From NCBI GenBank assembly GCA_021780705.1, contig JAJXYG010000301.1, forward strand, positions 1 through 14,862: 14,862 bases of DNA, given 5' to 3'. The position numbers were made by a program, and so were the translations under genes. How positions within the stretch are numbered: the first letter of the stretch is position 1; the number at the start of each line of letters is the position of its first letter. Below, piece by piece: positions 7,578 through 13,455 of this stretch. The notes below the pieces were generated by a model. That model was given only the letters and a program-made list of their open reading frames with translations. It made no database searches and was not told the DNA's origin. The stretch comes from Bacteroidota bacterium (GTDB lineage: Bacteria; Bacteroidota; Bacteroidia; Chitinophagales; Chitinophagaceae).

Positions 7578-8014
7578 TAGGTGGTAGGATAGCCCTTGGA
7601 GATCCAGTCTTCCTTGATATTATCCGGCAGGTTCAGCAAATGATAATTGGTGAATTTCATTTCCTTCAACAAACTGATTGCAGGACGCACGTTAGGGCAA
7701 TGCGCGAAGGGACAGCATCCGCAATAGATCAGTATGTTCGTGGATTTGGGTAGGGTCTTCAAGTGGGATTTCAGCTTTTCCAGGTTCTGGGGATCCCTGG
7801 TCATTCCTATATCTACTGAGTGAGGGATGATGGCGCCGGGGCCTACACAGAATATAAGCGGCAGGTCCTTGCCTTCTTTTAATTGGGCAGCCAGGGTGGC
7901 GGGTTGTACCAGTTGGTCCTGGGTCCAGTTCTCGGGGTTCTGCGCAGTGGAATTGTCACAGGAAGCCAAAAAGGCAACCATCAGGAACAGCAGGAAAAGG
8001 CGGGCATTTTTCAT
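7571..8014 (-). CDS. rhodanese-like domain lipoprotein
   Basis: A 147-residue protein with a lipoprotein signal (FLLFLMVAFLASC, lipidated Cys19) followed by a single rhodanese-like domain. Supporting pieces are LPLIFCVGPGAIIPHSVDIG at 51-70, the strand TNILIYCGCCPFAHCPNVR at 92-110 and the final YHLLNLPDNIKEDWISKGYP at 124-143. Classical rhodaneses carry one catalytic Cys at the start of the active-site loop. Here the loop has four Cys (98, 100, 101, 106), so a redox or metal-binding role is possible as well as sulfur transfer. The protein would sit on the periplasmic side of a membrane. It lies 59 bases downstream of the alpha/beta hydrolase gene on the same strand, but a promoter-like box lies between them. 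Confidence 0.82.
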   Translation of the reverse strand: MKNARLFLLFLMVAFLASCDNSTAQNPENWTQDQLVQPATLAAQLKEGKDLPLIFCVGPGAIIPHSVDIGMTRDPQNLEKLKSHLKTLPKSTNILIYCGCCPFAHCPNVRPAISLLKEMKFTNYHLLNLPDNIKEDWISKGYPTTYQ

Positions 8015-8030
8015 GATCTTGGTTTTTTAT

Positions 8031-8038
8031 CAAAATTA
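8031..8038 (-). promoter_or_regulatory. candidate -7 box for the rhodanese-like gene
   Basis: The minus strand reads TAATTTTG here, fitting TAnnTTTG, 16 bases before the ATG at 8014. No good -33 TTTG is seen at the expected spacing. It would allow the rhodanese gene to be expressed apart from the hydrolase gene upstream. Confidence 0.33.
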
Positions 8039-8073
8039 CAAAATGTAATGATTTGCCCGCGGCCCCTGCAATC

Positions 8074-8892
8074 CTACATGCGTTGAAAAGGGGTGCTGAA
8101 AAACTCATCTACTTTCCGGTTAAACTCATCGCGGTGTTCAATCAGGGTTCCGTGTCCTGAATGGGGGACGATCCACAAATATGCCTTCCGGATGTGCCGG
8201 TAAATGGCCACCGTATGCACCAGGCGGATCAGGTCATGGTCTCCTGCGATGATCAGGGCAGGACAGCGAATGGCGCTAAGTGCAGAAAGCGGGACATTGG
8301 GCTGGTACCAGTCCAGCAGGAACAGTTTGCGGTCATTGGGGGTCATTCCGGCGGGTATCTTTCCTTTGCGTAATGACTCAAAGGTCCGCTGGTCATCCAG
8401 CCAGACGGAAGGCGCTATTGCCGTGGAATCGGGCCATAAATTGGCTCCCGTCTCCGCAAGCTTGATCACTTTACCCGGATGGCGGATGGCCATCAGCAGG
8501 GCGACGATCCCCCCGTCGCTCCATCCCAGGACATAGGCCGAATCAATATGGAGCCGGTTCAGCAGGGCTGCTTCATCATCGGCCAACATTTCAAAGCTTA
8601 GCGAATCCTTTGGGTCCAGGGATTTGCCCTGGGAGCGGCTGTCGGCAACAATCACACGGTACTTCCTTGAAAAGAAAGGGATATTATTTTCAAAACTGCG
8701 GATGCTTCCATTATTGCCGTGGATCATAAGCAGGGGTTTTCCCGTCCCGTACTGTTCCACATACATCCTGAAACCCCGGATGTTATAGTATTTTCCGGCA
8801 GCGGGATTGTTCCCGTAAGGAATGGGGGAAGATTGTCCGAATCCTGCCACCACACAGAGTTGCAGCAGAACCAGTAGCCTTAATTGCCTCAT
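8074..8892 (-). CDS. secreted alpha/beta hydrolase
   Basis: I start this gene at the ATG at 8892, giving 272 residues with a good signal peptide (LRLLVLLQLCVVAGFGQ). The open frame reaches 9228, but the extra 112 codons run through the CDGSH gene and its promoter on the other strand and have no family character. The mature part shows an alpha/beta hydrolase fold: oxyanion-region HGNNGS at 58-63, nucleophile elbow GWSDGG with Ser125, the acid in AGDHD (Asp220) and the catalytic His247 in HSGHGTL. Length and motif order match single-domain esterase/lipase-like hydrolases exported to the periplasm. The substrate is unknown. It is divergent from the CDGSH gene with a 150-base shared upstream region. 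Confidence 0.87.
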   Translation of the reverse strand: MRQLRLLVLLQLCVVAGFGQSSPIPYGNNPAAGKYYNIRGFRMYVEQYGTGKPLLMIHGNNGSIRSFENNIPFFSRKYRVIVADSRSQGKSLDPKDSLSFEMLADDEAALLNRLHIDSAYVLGWSDGGIVALLMAIRHPGKVIKLAETGANLWPDSTAIAPSVWLDDQRTFESLRKGKIPAGMTPNDRKLFLLDWYQPNVPLSALSAIRCPALIIAGDHDLIRLVHTVAIYRHIRKAYLWIVPHSGHGTLIEHRDEFNRKVDEFFSTPFQRM

Positions 8893-9014
8893 ATTTTGAC
8901 TTTTAGTGTGTGAATCAGGTACGGAAAGATAGGGTGAAATTGACAAAAAAACACCCGGTGGCACAGCCATCCCGCCCATCGGCGAGGGGGTTTTTCCCGG
9001 GTCGTCAAAATCCA

Positions 9015-9022
9015 TATATTTG
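9015..9022 (+). promoter_or_regulatory. candidate promoter of the CDGSH gene
   Basis: TATATTTG matches the TAnnTTTG -7 element exactly, 20 bases before the ATG at 9043. A TTTT at 8992-8995 lies 19 bases upstream, the normal spacing for the -33 TTTG element, with one mismatch. Confidence 0.45.
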
Positions 9023-9042
9023 GGCAAATCTAAGATACACAA

Positions 9043-9270
9043 ATGGCTCAAACCAGAATCACCGTGAAAAGCAACGGCTCCCTTAAAGTGGAGGGGGATT
9101 TTGAAATTGTCGATAAAGACGGAAACATTTATGGGCTCCAGGGCAGGACGGCGGTATCGATCTGTCGCTGCGGGCATTCCAAGACCAAACCCTTTTGCGA
9201 CGGCTCTCACAAGGGCCATTTTGAGCATGATGCGGTAGCCTTTGACCTGCCTCCCCGCAAAGAATCCTAG
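9043..9270 (+). CDS. CDGSH iron-sulfur domain protein
   Basis: A 75-residue soluble protein. It has the full CDGSH signature CRCGHSKTKPFCDGSH at 41-56, giving the three Cys and one His ligands (C41, C43, C52, H56) of a mitoNEET-type 2Fe-2S cluster. The N-terminal half (TRITVKSNGSLKVEGDFEIV) forms the usual beta strands. Bacterial members are small electron-transfer or redox-sensing proteins, and a specific partner is not evident. The TAG stop overlaps the stop of mlaD on the other strand in the sequence CTAG, so the two genes end within 4 shared bases. Confidence 0.93.
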   Translation: MAQTRITVKSNGSLKVEGDFEIVDKDGNIYGLQGRTAVSICRCGHSKTKPFCDGSHKGHFEHDAVAFDLPPRKES

Positions 9271-10265
9271 CGGGCGGTACTGTCACTGGCCGCCTTTCGG
9301 GCCTTCTTTCTGAAATATCTCCTGAACAGGAAATTATGCTGCAGGGCCTTCAGGTCCTCATCCAGGGTTTTGCTGGCAGACTCCAGATTGCTCAGAGTGC
9401 CCTTGATCTGGTTGGCGGTATTTTGATCTTTGAGGATCATGCCTGCCGGGGACTTCGGATCCGCCAGCCCGTCCTTCACGGTGAGGGTAGCTCCCTGGAG
9501 ATTGGCAATCACTGCCTGGGAAGAATCCGCGACCTGCCTGAGGCGACTTACGGTCTGTTTCAGCCCTTCAAAGACAGTGGTGTCGGTAACCAGGTCACCA
9601 GCCAGATTGCCTTTTTCATTGAACTTGGCCGTATACCGGGCCAGGTTTGCAGAGATCTGGTCAATTCGCCCGGTGGCGGTCTGCAGGTTGGCCATTACAT
9701 TGTCAAGCCGCTTGGTAAGCGTCTGGTCCGTGAGCAATTGCCCGAGACTTCCCTCTCCTTTTACCAGGCGGTCAGTGATGGTCTTGATATTGGAGGTAAT
9801 CCCGTAAAGGTTGTCATTGTTCTTGGAGAGGGTATTCATCATCTTATCGGAGCTGACCTTCGCTTCGATAGCCAGGGTATCCCCGTTTTCCACGAAGGCC
9901 TTCCCGGGAGTCCCCCCGAAAATTTCAATGATCTTGTTGCCAATAAGTCCGTCCGTGCTCAGGCGTGCATGGGCATCCCGGGGAATGAATTTGACACTTT
10001 GCACCTCAATATTGATGTCTACCTCCACCTTGCCGTCATCATGGAGCTTTACCCTGCCGATATTGCCCACTTTCACCCCGGAAAACCAGACGTTATTTCC
10101 CTTCTGGAGCCCGTTGACATTGTCAAAAAATGCCTTCACGGCAATTGATTTTTCAAAAGTCTTGTGCTGGGACCCCAGGGTCAGCACCGTAAGAATAAAG
10201 ATGCTTATGCCCACAAATACAAATATGCCCACTACGATCGCCCTCTGGTAATTGGTTGATTTCAT
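9267..10265 (-). CDS. mlaD: MlaD-family MCE-domain lipid-transport protein
   Basis: A 332-residue protein anchored by one N-terminal helix (about 10-30, RAIVVGIFVFVGISIFILTV) followed by an MCE domain at about 40-118. The domain shows the typical GLQKGNNVWFSGVKVG motif and a STDGLIGNKIIEI strand. The C-terminal 200 residues are mostly helical and contain three imperfect repeats about 50 residues apart. Each has the pattern G-x2-[GA]-x2-L/V/I-x3-D followed by an amphipathic helix (about 168-196, 216-244 and 270-296). Family knowledge: MlaD forms a hexameric ring in the periplasm on the MlaEF transporter and conducts phospholipids. It is the last gene of the operon, 62 bases after mlaF. No MlaB or MlaC gene is adjacent. 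Confidence 0.9.
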   Translation of the reverse strand: MKSTNYQRAIVVGIFVFVGISIFILTVLTLGSQHKTFEKSIAVKAFFDNVNGLQKGNNVWFSGVKVGNIGRVKLHDDGKVEVDINIEVQSVKFIPRDAHARLSTDGLIGNKIIEIFGGTPGKAFVENGDTLAIEAKVSSDKMMNTLSKNNDNLYGITSNIKTITDRLVKGEGSLGQLLTDQTLTKRLDNVMANLQTATGRIDQISANLARYTAKFNEKGNLAGDLVTDTTVFEGLKQTVSRLRQVADSSQAVIANLQGATLTVKDGLADPKSPAGMILKDQNTANQIKGTLSNLESASKTLDEDLKALQHNFLFRRYFRKKARKAASDSTAR

Positions 10266-10283
10266 CTTTCTGTGTTAAGTGTT

Positions 10284-10321
10284 GCGGTCCGGCAAGCTAT
10301 ACCGGCTCCTGCCGGAACCGC
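10284..10321 (-). other. strong intercistronic hairpin between mlaF and mlaD
   Basis: GCGGTCCGGCA at 10284-10294 is complementary to TGCCGGAACCGC at 10310-10321 apart from one extra base in the second arm. This gives an 11-pair GC-rich stem with one bulge and a 15-base loop. It fills most of the 62-base gap. On the minus strand no T-run follows directly, so it looks more like an mRNA-processing or stability element than a terminator. Confidence 0.6.
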
Positions 10322-10327
10322 CAGGAA

Positions 10328-11107
10328 TCATCGTGATTCAATAAAGTTATAATTATAAAAATTATGGATCCGTTCGTCGCTGCTGCTGAAAACTTCTGCA
10401 AAAGTACCCTGCTTTATGAATTTCCCCTCAAATAACATTGCCACACGGTCTCCGGTAATTTTTGCGCACGTCAGGTCATGGGTGATGATGATGGAGGTGG
10501 TATTGAACTTGTGCCTTACCAGGTTGATCAGGTTATTGATCTCCATACTGGTAATAGGATCGAGTCCCGAGGTGGGTTCATCATATAACATGATCCGCGG
10601 CCTCAGGATCAGGGTCCGTGCTACCCCTATTCTCTTTCGCTGGCCCCCGGAGAGTTCTGCGGGCATTTGATTCAGGGTTTGCAGCAGGCCCACATCATCC
10701 AGTACCGATTCAATTTCATGGTTCTGTTCCTTACGGGTCAGATGCCGGCGATGTCTTACCAGGGGGAAGGCGAGGTTTTCCTTGACCGTCATGCTGTCGT
10801 ATAAAGCACTATTCTGAAAGGAAAACCCTACCTGCAGGCGCAGTTCACGTAATTCCCGGTCATTGAGATGAATGACATCCTTTCCCAGTACAGTCACGGC
10901 TCCGCTGTCCTGGTACAGCAAGCCGCAAATAATTTTGATCAGCACCGACTTACCCGATCCCGAACGGCCGAGCACCACCATATTCTCCTTGTTGTATACG
11001 TCCAGGTCTACCCCCTTCAATACTTCATTTTCTCCGAAGGATTTATGGAGGTTGCGGATCCTGATCATCAGTTCCCCCGGGTCGGTATGGCGGCGTCCTT
11101 CTTCCAT
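10328..11107 (-). CDS. mlaF: MlaF-type ABC transporter ATP-binding protein
   Basis: A 259-residue ABC ATPase with all nucleotide-binding motifs: Walker A GRSGSGKS at 47-54, Q-loop Gln98, signature LSGGQRKR at 152-159, Walker B IMLYDEP at 172-178 and the switch His210 (IIITHD). The sequence after Walker A (GLLYQDSG) and the early switch region fit the MlaF/Ttg2A subfamily that powers lipid transport with MlaE and MlaD. The ATG at 11107 follows the mlaE stop directly (TAGATG), showing tight translational coupling. A second possible start at Met14 would remove a charged extension (MEEGRRHTDPGEL) that lies outside the ABC domain. Confidence 0.93.
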   Translation of the reverse strand: MEEGRRHTDPGELMIRIRNLHKSFGENEVLKGVDLDVYNKENMVVLGRSGSGKSVLIKIICGLLYQDSGAVTVLGKDVIHLNDRELRELRLQVGFSFQNSALYDSMTVKENLAFPLVRHRRHLTRKEQNHEIESVLDDVGLLQTLNQMPAELSGGQRKRIGVARTLILRPRIMLYDEPTSGLDPITSMEINNLINLVRHKFNTTSIIITHDLTCAKITGDRVAMLFEGKFIKQGTFAEVFSSSDERIHNFYNYNFIESR

Positions 11108-11905
11108 CTAGACTCTGAAACTATTGGTGATTTGTACAATGAGTATTTCTTCAATAAAGATCAAAAACATGGAGAGCACCACAGAGGCATTGGCTGCCTT
11201 TCCCACCCCTTCGGTTCCGTTGGAGGCGTGAAAACCCTTATAGCACCCCACCACCCCTATCGTAAACCCATAGACAATGCTCTTGATCAGGGAAGAAAAT
11301 ATATCCAAAAATGAGATATTATTGAAGGCAGCCTGGAAAAAAGAGATGAAGCTGGTCTGCTCATTCATGTGCACGTTCAAAAAAGACCCGAGCATTCCCA
11401 CCAGTCCGGTATAGCACATCAGCATCGGCATCATCAGGGTAGTAGCCAGCACCCTGCTGACCACCAGGAATTTGAAGGGGTTCACCGCAGAGACTTCCAT
11501 GGCATCGATTTGCTCGGTAACCTTCATGGAACCGAGTTCCGCACCAATATTGCTGCCGACTTTTCCAGCCGCAATCAGCGCGGTGACCAGGGGAGCCAGT
11601 GCCCGGATGATCGCAATGGCCACCAGGGACGGGAGCCAGGAGGTAGCCCCGAATTCAGACAGGGAGGGCCTGGATTGCTTTGTGAAAACCAGCCCGGTGA
11701 TGAATCCTGTCAGGGTGATCAAGAACAGGGATTTATAGCCCACCTGGTAACACTGACGGATGATTTCCTTGAACTCATAGGGAGGTTTGAATACCTCCCT
11801 GAAAAACCGGAGGGTGAACTGAAAGGCATTATTAAGATCAATGAAAAAACCGGCAATCTTACGGGTAATAAATTTCAATCCTTTCATTTTGTGATTTGTA
11901 TCCAT
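11108..11905 (-). CDS. mlaE: MlaE-family ABC transporter permease
   Basis: A 265-residue membrane protein with about five hydrophobic helices (roughly 58-77, 92-112, 147-172, 205-220 and 240-260). The MlaE signature lies at about 101-140: RALAPLVTALIAAGKVGSNI followed by GAELGSMKVTEQIDAMEV. This is the segment that couples to the ATPase and lines the lipid path. The amphipathic N-terminus (KFITRKIAGFFIDLNNAFQF) is usual. MlaE dimers with MlaF and the MlaD ring move phospholipids between inner and outer membrane leaflets. It is the first gene of the operon, and the upstream 539-base gap should hold its promoter. Confidence 0.93.
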   Translation of the reverse strand: MDTNHKMKGLKFITRKIAGFFIDLNNAFQFTLRFFREVFKPPYEFKEIIRQCYQVGYKSLFLITLTGFITGLVFTKQSRPSLSEFGATSWLPSLVAIAIIRALAPLVTALIAAGKVGSNIGAELGSMKVTEQIDAMEVSAVNPFKFLVVSRVLATTLMMPMLMCYTGLVGMLGSFLNVHMNEQTSFISFFQAAFNNISFLDIFSSLIKSIVYGFTIGVVGCYKGFHASNGTEGVGKAANASVVLSMFLIFIEEILIVQITNSFRV

Positions 11906-11942
11906 TTAGGGCTCAGTCAGTTTACCCTTTTTCGGATGATCC

Positions 11943-11981
11943 CAAAGAGGGTGCCCATCCGGCAAAGATGCCACAAAGATG
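11943..11981. repeat. helically phased CAAAGATG direct repeats upstream of mlaE
   Basis: CAAAGATG occurs at 11963-11970 and 11974-11981, one DNA turn (11 bases) apart, and a 7/8 copy CAAAGAGG lies at 11943-11950. They are 38-76 bases upstream of the mlaE start. On the minus strand the copies read CATCTTTG and so contain TTTG, the -33 promoter word. They could be an activator or repressor site, or partly promoter. Confidence 0.35.
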
Positions 11982-12074
11982 GGTAAGAGTTGCCTTTCAG
12001 GCTTTGATTTTTGAAAAAAAATTCTCCGGCGGGACCTTTGGCCGGGTTCATATGGGGTTTTTACGAGGGCCCAA

Positions 12075-12099
12075 CAAAAAACCCCCGGTAAACGGGGGT
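12075..12099 (-). terminator. intrinsic terminator, minus strand
   Basis: ACCCCCG at 12081-12087 and CGGGGGT at 12093-12099 form a perfect 7-pair GC-rich stem with a 5-base loop. On the minus strand it is followed by TTTTTT (12081-12076). It can end the transcript of the barrel-protein gene 345 bases past its stop, or act before mlaE as a leader attenuator, or close a small RNA. No T-run follows on the + strand, so it is directional. Confidence 0.75.
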
Positions 12100-12444
12100 C
12101 TCCAAGTAATCCAACTTTCCAAACCAAAATATATATAGCGATGTAGTGGCTTTCTCTCTCTTATTAATTCAAATACCATACCTCACCTGCTTTCTCATCC
12201 GGATTTTTATCCCCATTTCCACTTTTTTCGTCTAAGCATTGAAAAAATGCGCCGGATTAAGGTGTAAATAAGATGTCCCGAAGGCAGATAAGTAAAAAAA
12301 AAGAAATGTTAAAACCCGTTTTCTTCGTCTAAGGTTCCCCCTGACAAACTGCCGAATCCCCCGTGAGAAGGATTGAGGAAAATTCTACCCCGCCTTCCAC
12401 AGGGGGTCCCACTAGGTAATTGTCACAAGGGAATTTACCAAGGA

Positions 12445-13218
12445 TTATTTTCCAAGGGAAAATTCAATCCCCGCAGTAAGGGTTCCCGCACCCGTATTAT
12501 TCCTTCCGTTGGCAGTGCCCTTCTGAATATTCAAAAATCCATAATTGCCTCCTCCCTCGAGGAACAAGAGGATATTTCCGGTGTGGTAGCTAAACCCGAT
12601 ATTGGCCTCCGCACCGAAATTGGTCGAATGTAACTGGCTTTTGATATTGTCGGTATTGTCAAAAGATTGCGGACTGGAGGTTAGTGGTTGTTGTCCGGCG
12701 GGATCGGCGTAAATATTGCTGGAACCTGAAGTCACCTGCTTGCCTTCCAGCAAGAAGCCTACAAACGGCCCGGCATCAAAATAAAACCGGTAGGGGGATT
12801 GTTTGCCGAGGTCCCACCCGAATTTCACCAAAACCGGTACCAGAAGGTAATCGAGTTTGGCCACACTTTTATAATTGGCATACAGGTAAGTAGGCGCATT
12901 GCCGGGAGGGAAATACGCTTCAAAAGCAGTGGGGGTAGGAAATGCCTGCATCCCGTTTTTCTTCCCGCCCTGGGCGGAATATTCCACCATGGGTTGCAGG
13001 GAGCACACTTTGGAGAGATTGAACTGGACAAACAGGGCAGCGTCCCCGCCGAGTCGGGACGAATAGCCCGTATTGAGCGGATTTTGATCGGAGCCGCCGG
13101 AAGTAAGATTGGGAATACTGATCCCTCCCTTAAGGCCCAGCAGGGTCTTTTGGCCATAAAGTGGTGAAAAAGAAAATACAATGAAGGACACCACCAGGGT
13201 TGAAATAAACTTTTTCAT
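12445..13218 (-). CDS. PorT-like outer membrane beta-barrel protein
   Basis: A 257-residue protein with a signal peptide (MKKFISTLVVSFIVFSFSPLYGQ, cleavage near residue 22-23). The mature part starts KTLLGLKGGISIPNLTSGG, the typical first strand of the outer-membrane beta-barrel (OMP_b-brl_2, PorT-type) family. Alternating hydrophobic strands follow, including GDAALFVQFNLSK at about 58-70, LQPMVEYSAQGGKK at 74-87, LDYLLVPVLVKF at 122-133 and FYFDAGPFVGFLL at 145-157, and the chain ends in the strand AGIEFSLGK. A long Ser/Asn/Gln-rich loop at about 160-195 is probably surface-exposed. The exact role is unknown; family members range from structural proteins to small porins. It is divergent from the sensor gene and seems to be a single-gene transcript. 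Confidence 0.85.
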   Translation of the reverse strand: MKKFISTLVVSFIVFSFSPLYGQKTLLGLKGGISIPNLTSGGSDQNPLNTGYSSRLGGDAALFVQFNLSKVCSLQPMVEYSAQGGKKNGMQAFPTPTAFEAYFPPGNAPTYLYANYKSVAKLDYLLVPVLVKFGWDLGKQSPYRFYFDAGPFVGFLLEGKQVTSGSSNIYADPAGQQPLTSSPQSFDNTDNIKSQLHSTNFGAEANIGFSYHTGNILLFLEGGGNYGFLNIQKGTANGRNNTGAGTLTAGIEFSLGK

Positions 13219-13455
13219 ACTTTTTTATTTTTAATGGAGATGGAAAGGTACTCCCATAAAAACTAACAAGGACAATCCGGAACAGCAGCCCCGGTCAGGT
13301 TACCGCCAACCCCCTTTGGCTGGCCACAAACAAAAAAAAACAGCTGATTCTCACCGGAATAATTATATTTACTATGATTGATGCATCCATTCCTTGAAGA
13401 AGCTCTTTGCCCTAACCTCTGAATTCCACCCAATCATTACTCAATTTCCACACAC
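13219..13455. other. divergent intergenic region (barrel protein / sensor)
   Basis: 237 bases without a gene, expected to hold both promoters. It contains a short hairpin GCCAA-CCCCCT-TTGGC at 13305-13320, an A-rich run at about 13328-13340, and TATATTTA at about 13364-13371, a one-mismatch TAnnTTTG box on the + strand toward the sensor gene. Confidence 0.35.

Larger units (their letters stand above)
11906..12444. other. 539-base intergenic region upstream of mlaE
   Basis: No convincing gene lies here; the open frames at 11896-12138 (+) and 11906-12127 (-) have unlikely compositions. It holds the minus-strand terminator at 12075-12099, the CAAAGATG repeats at 11943-11981, a 10-base direct repeat TTCGTCTAAG at 12227-12236 and 12324-12333, and a run of nine A at 12294-12302. 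It must contain the mlaE promoter and the 3' end of the barrel-protein transcript. Confidence 0.55.

Noticed and set aside
8893..9228. 112-codon N-terminal extension of the alpha/beta hydrolase
   Set aside because: It runs antisense through most of the CDGSH gene and its promoter, while the inner ATG at 8892 begins a clean signal peptide.
9336..10148. 270-codon open frame on the + strand inside mlaD
   Set aside because: It is a shadow of mlaD, which has an unmistakable MCE domain and operon context on the other strand.
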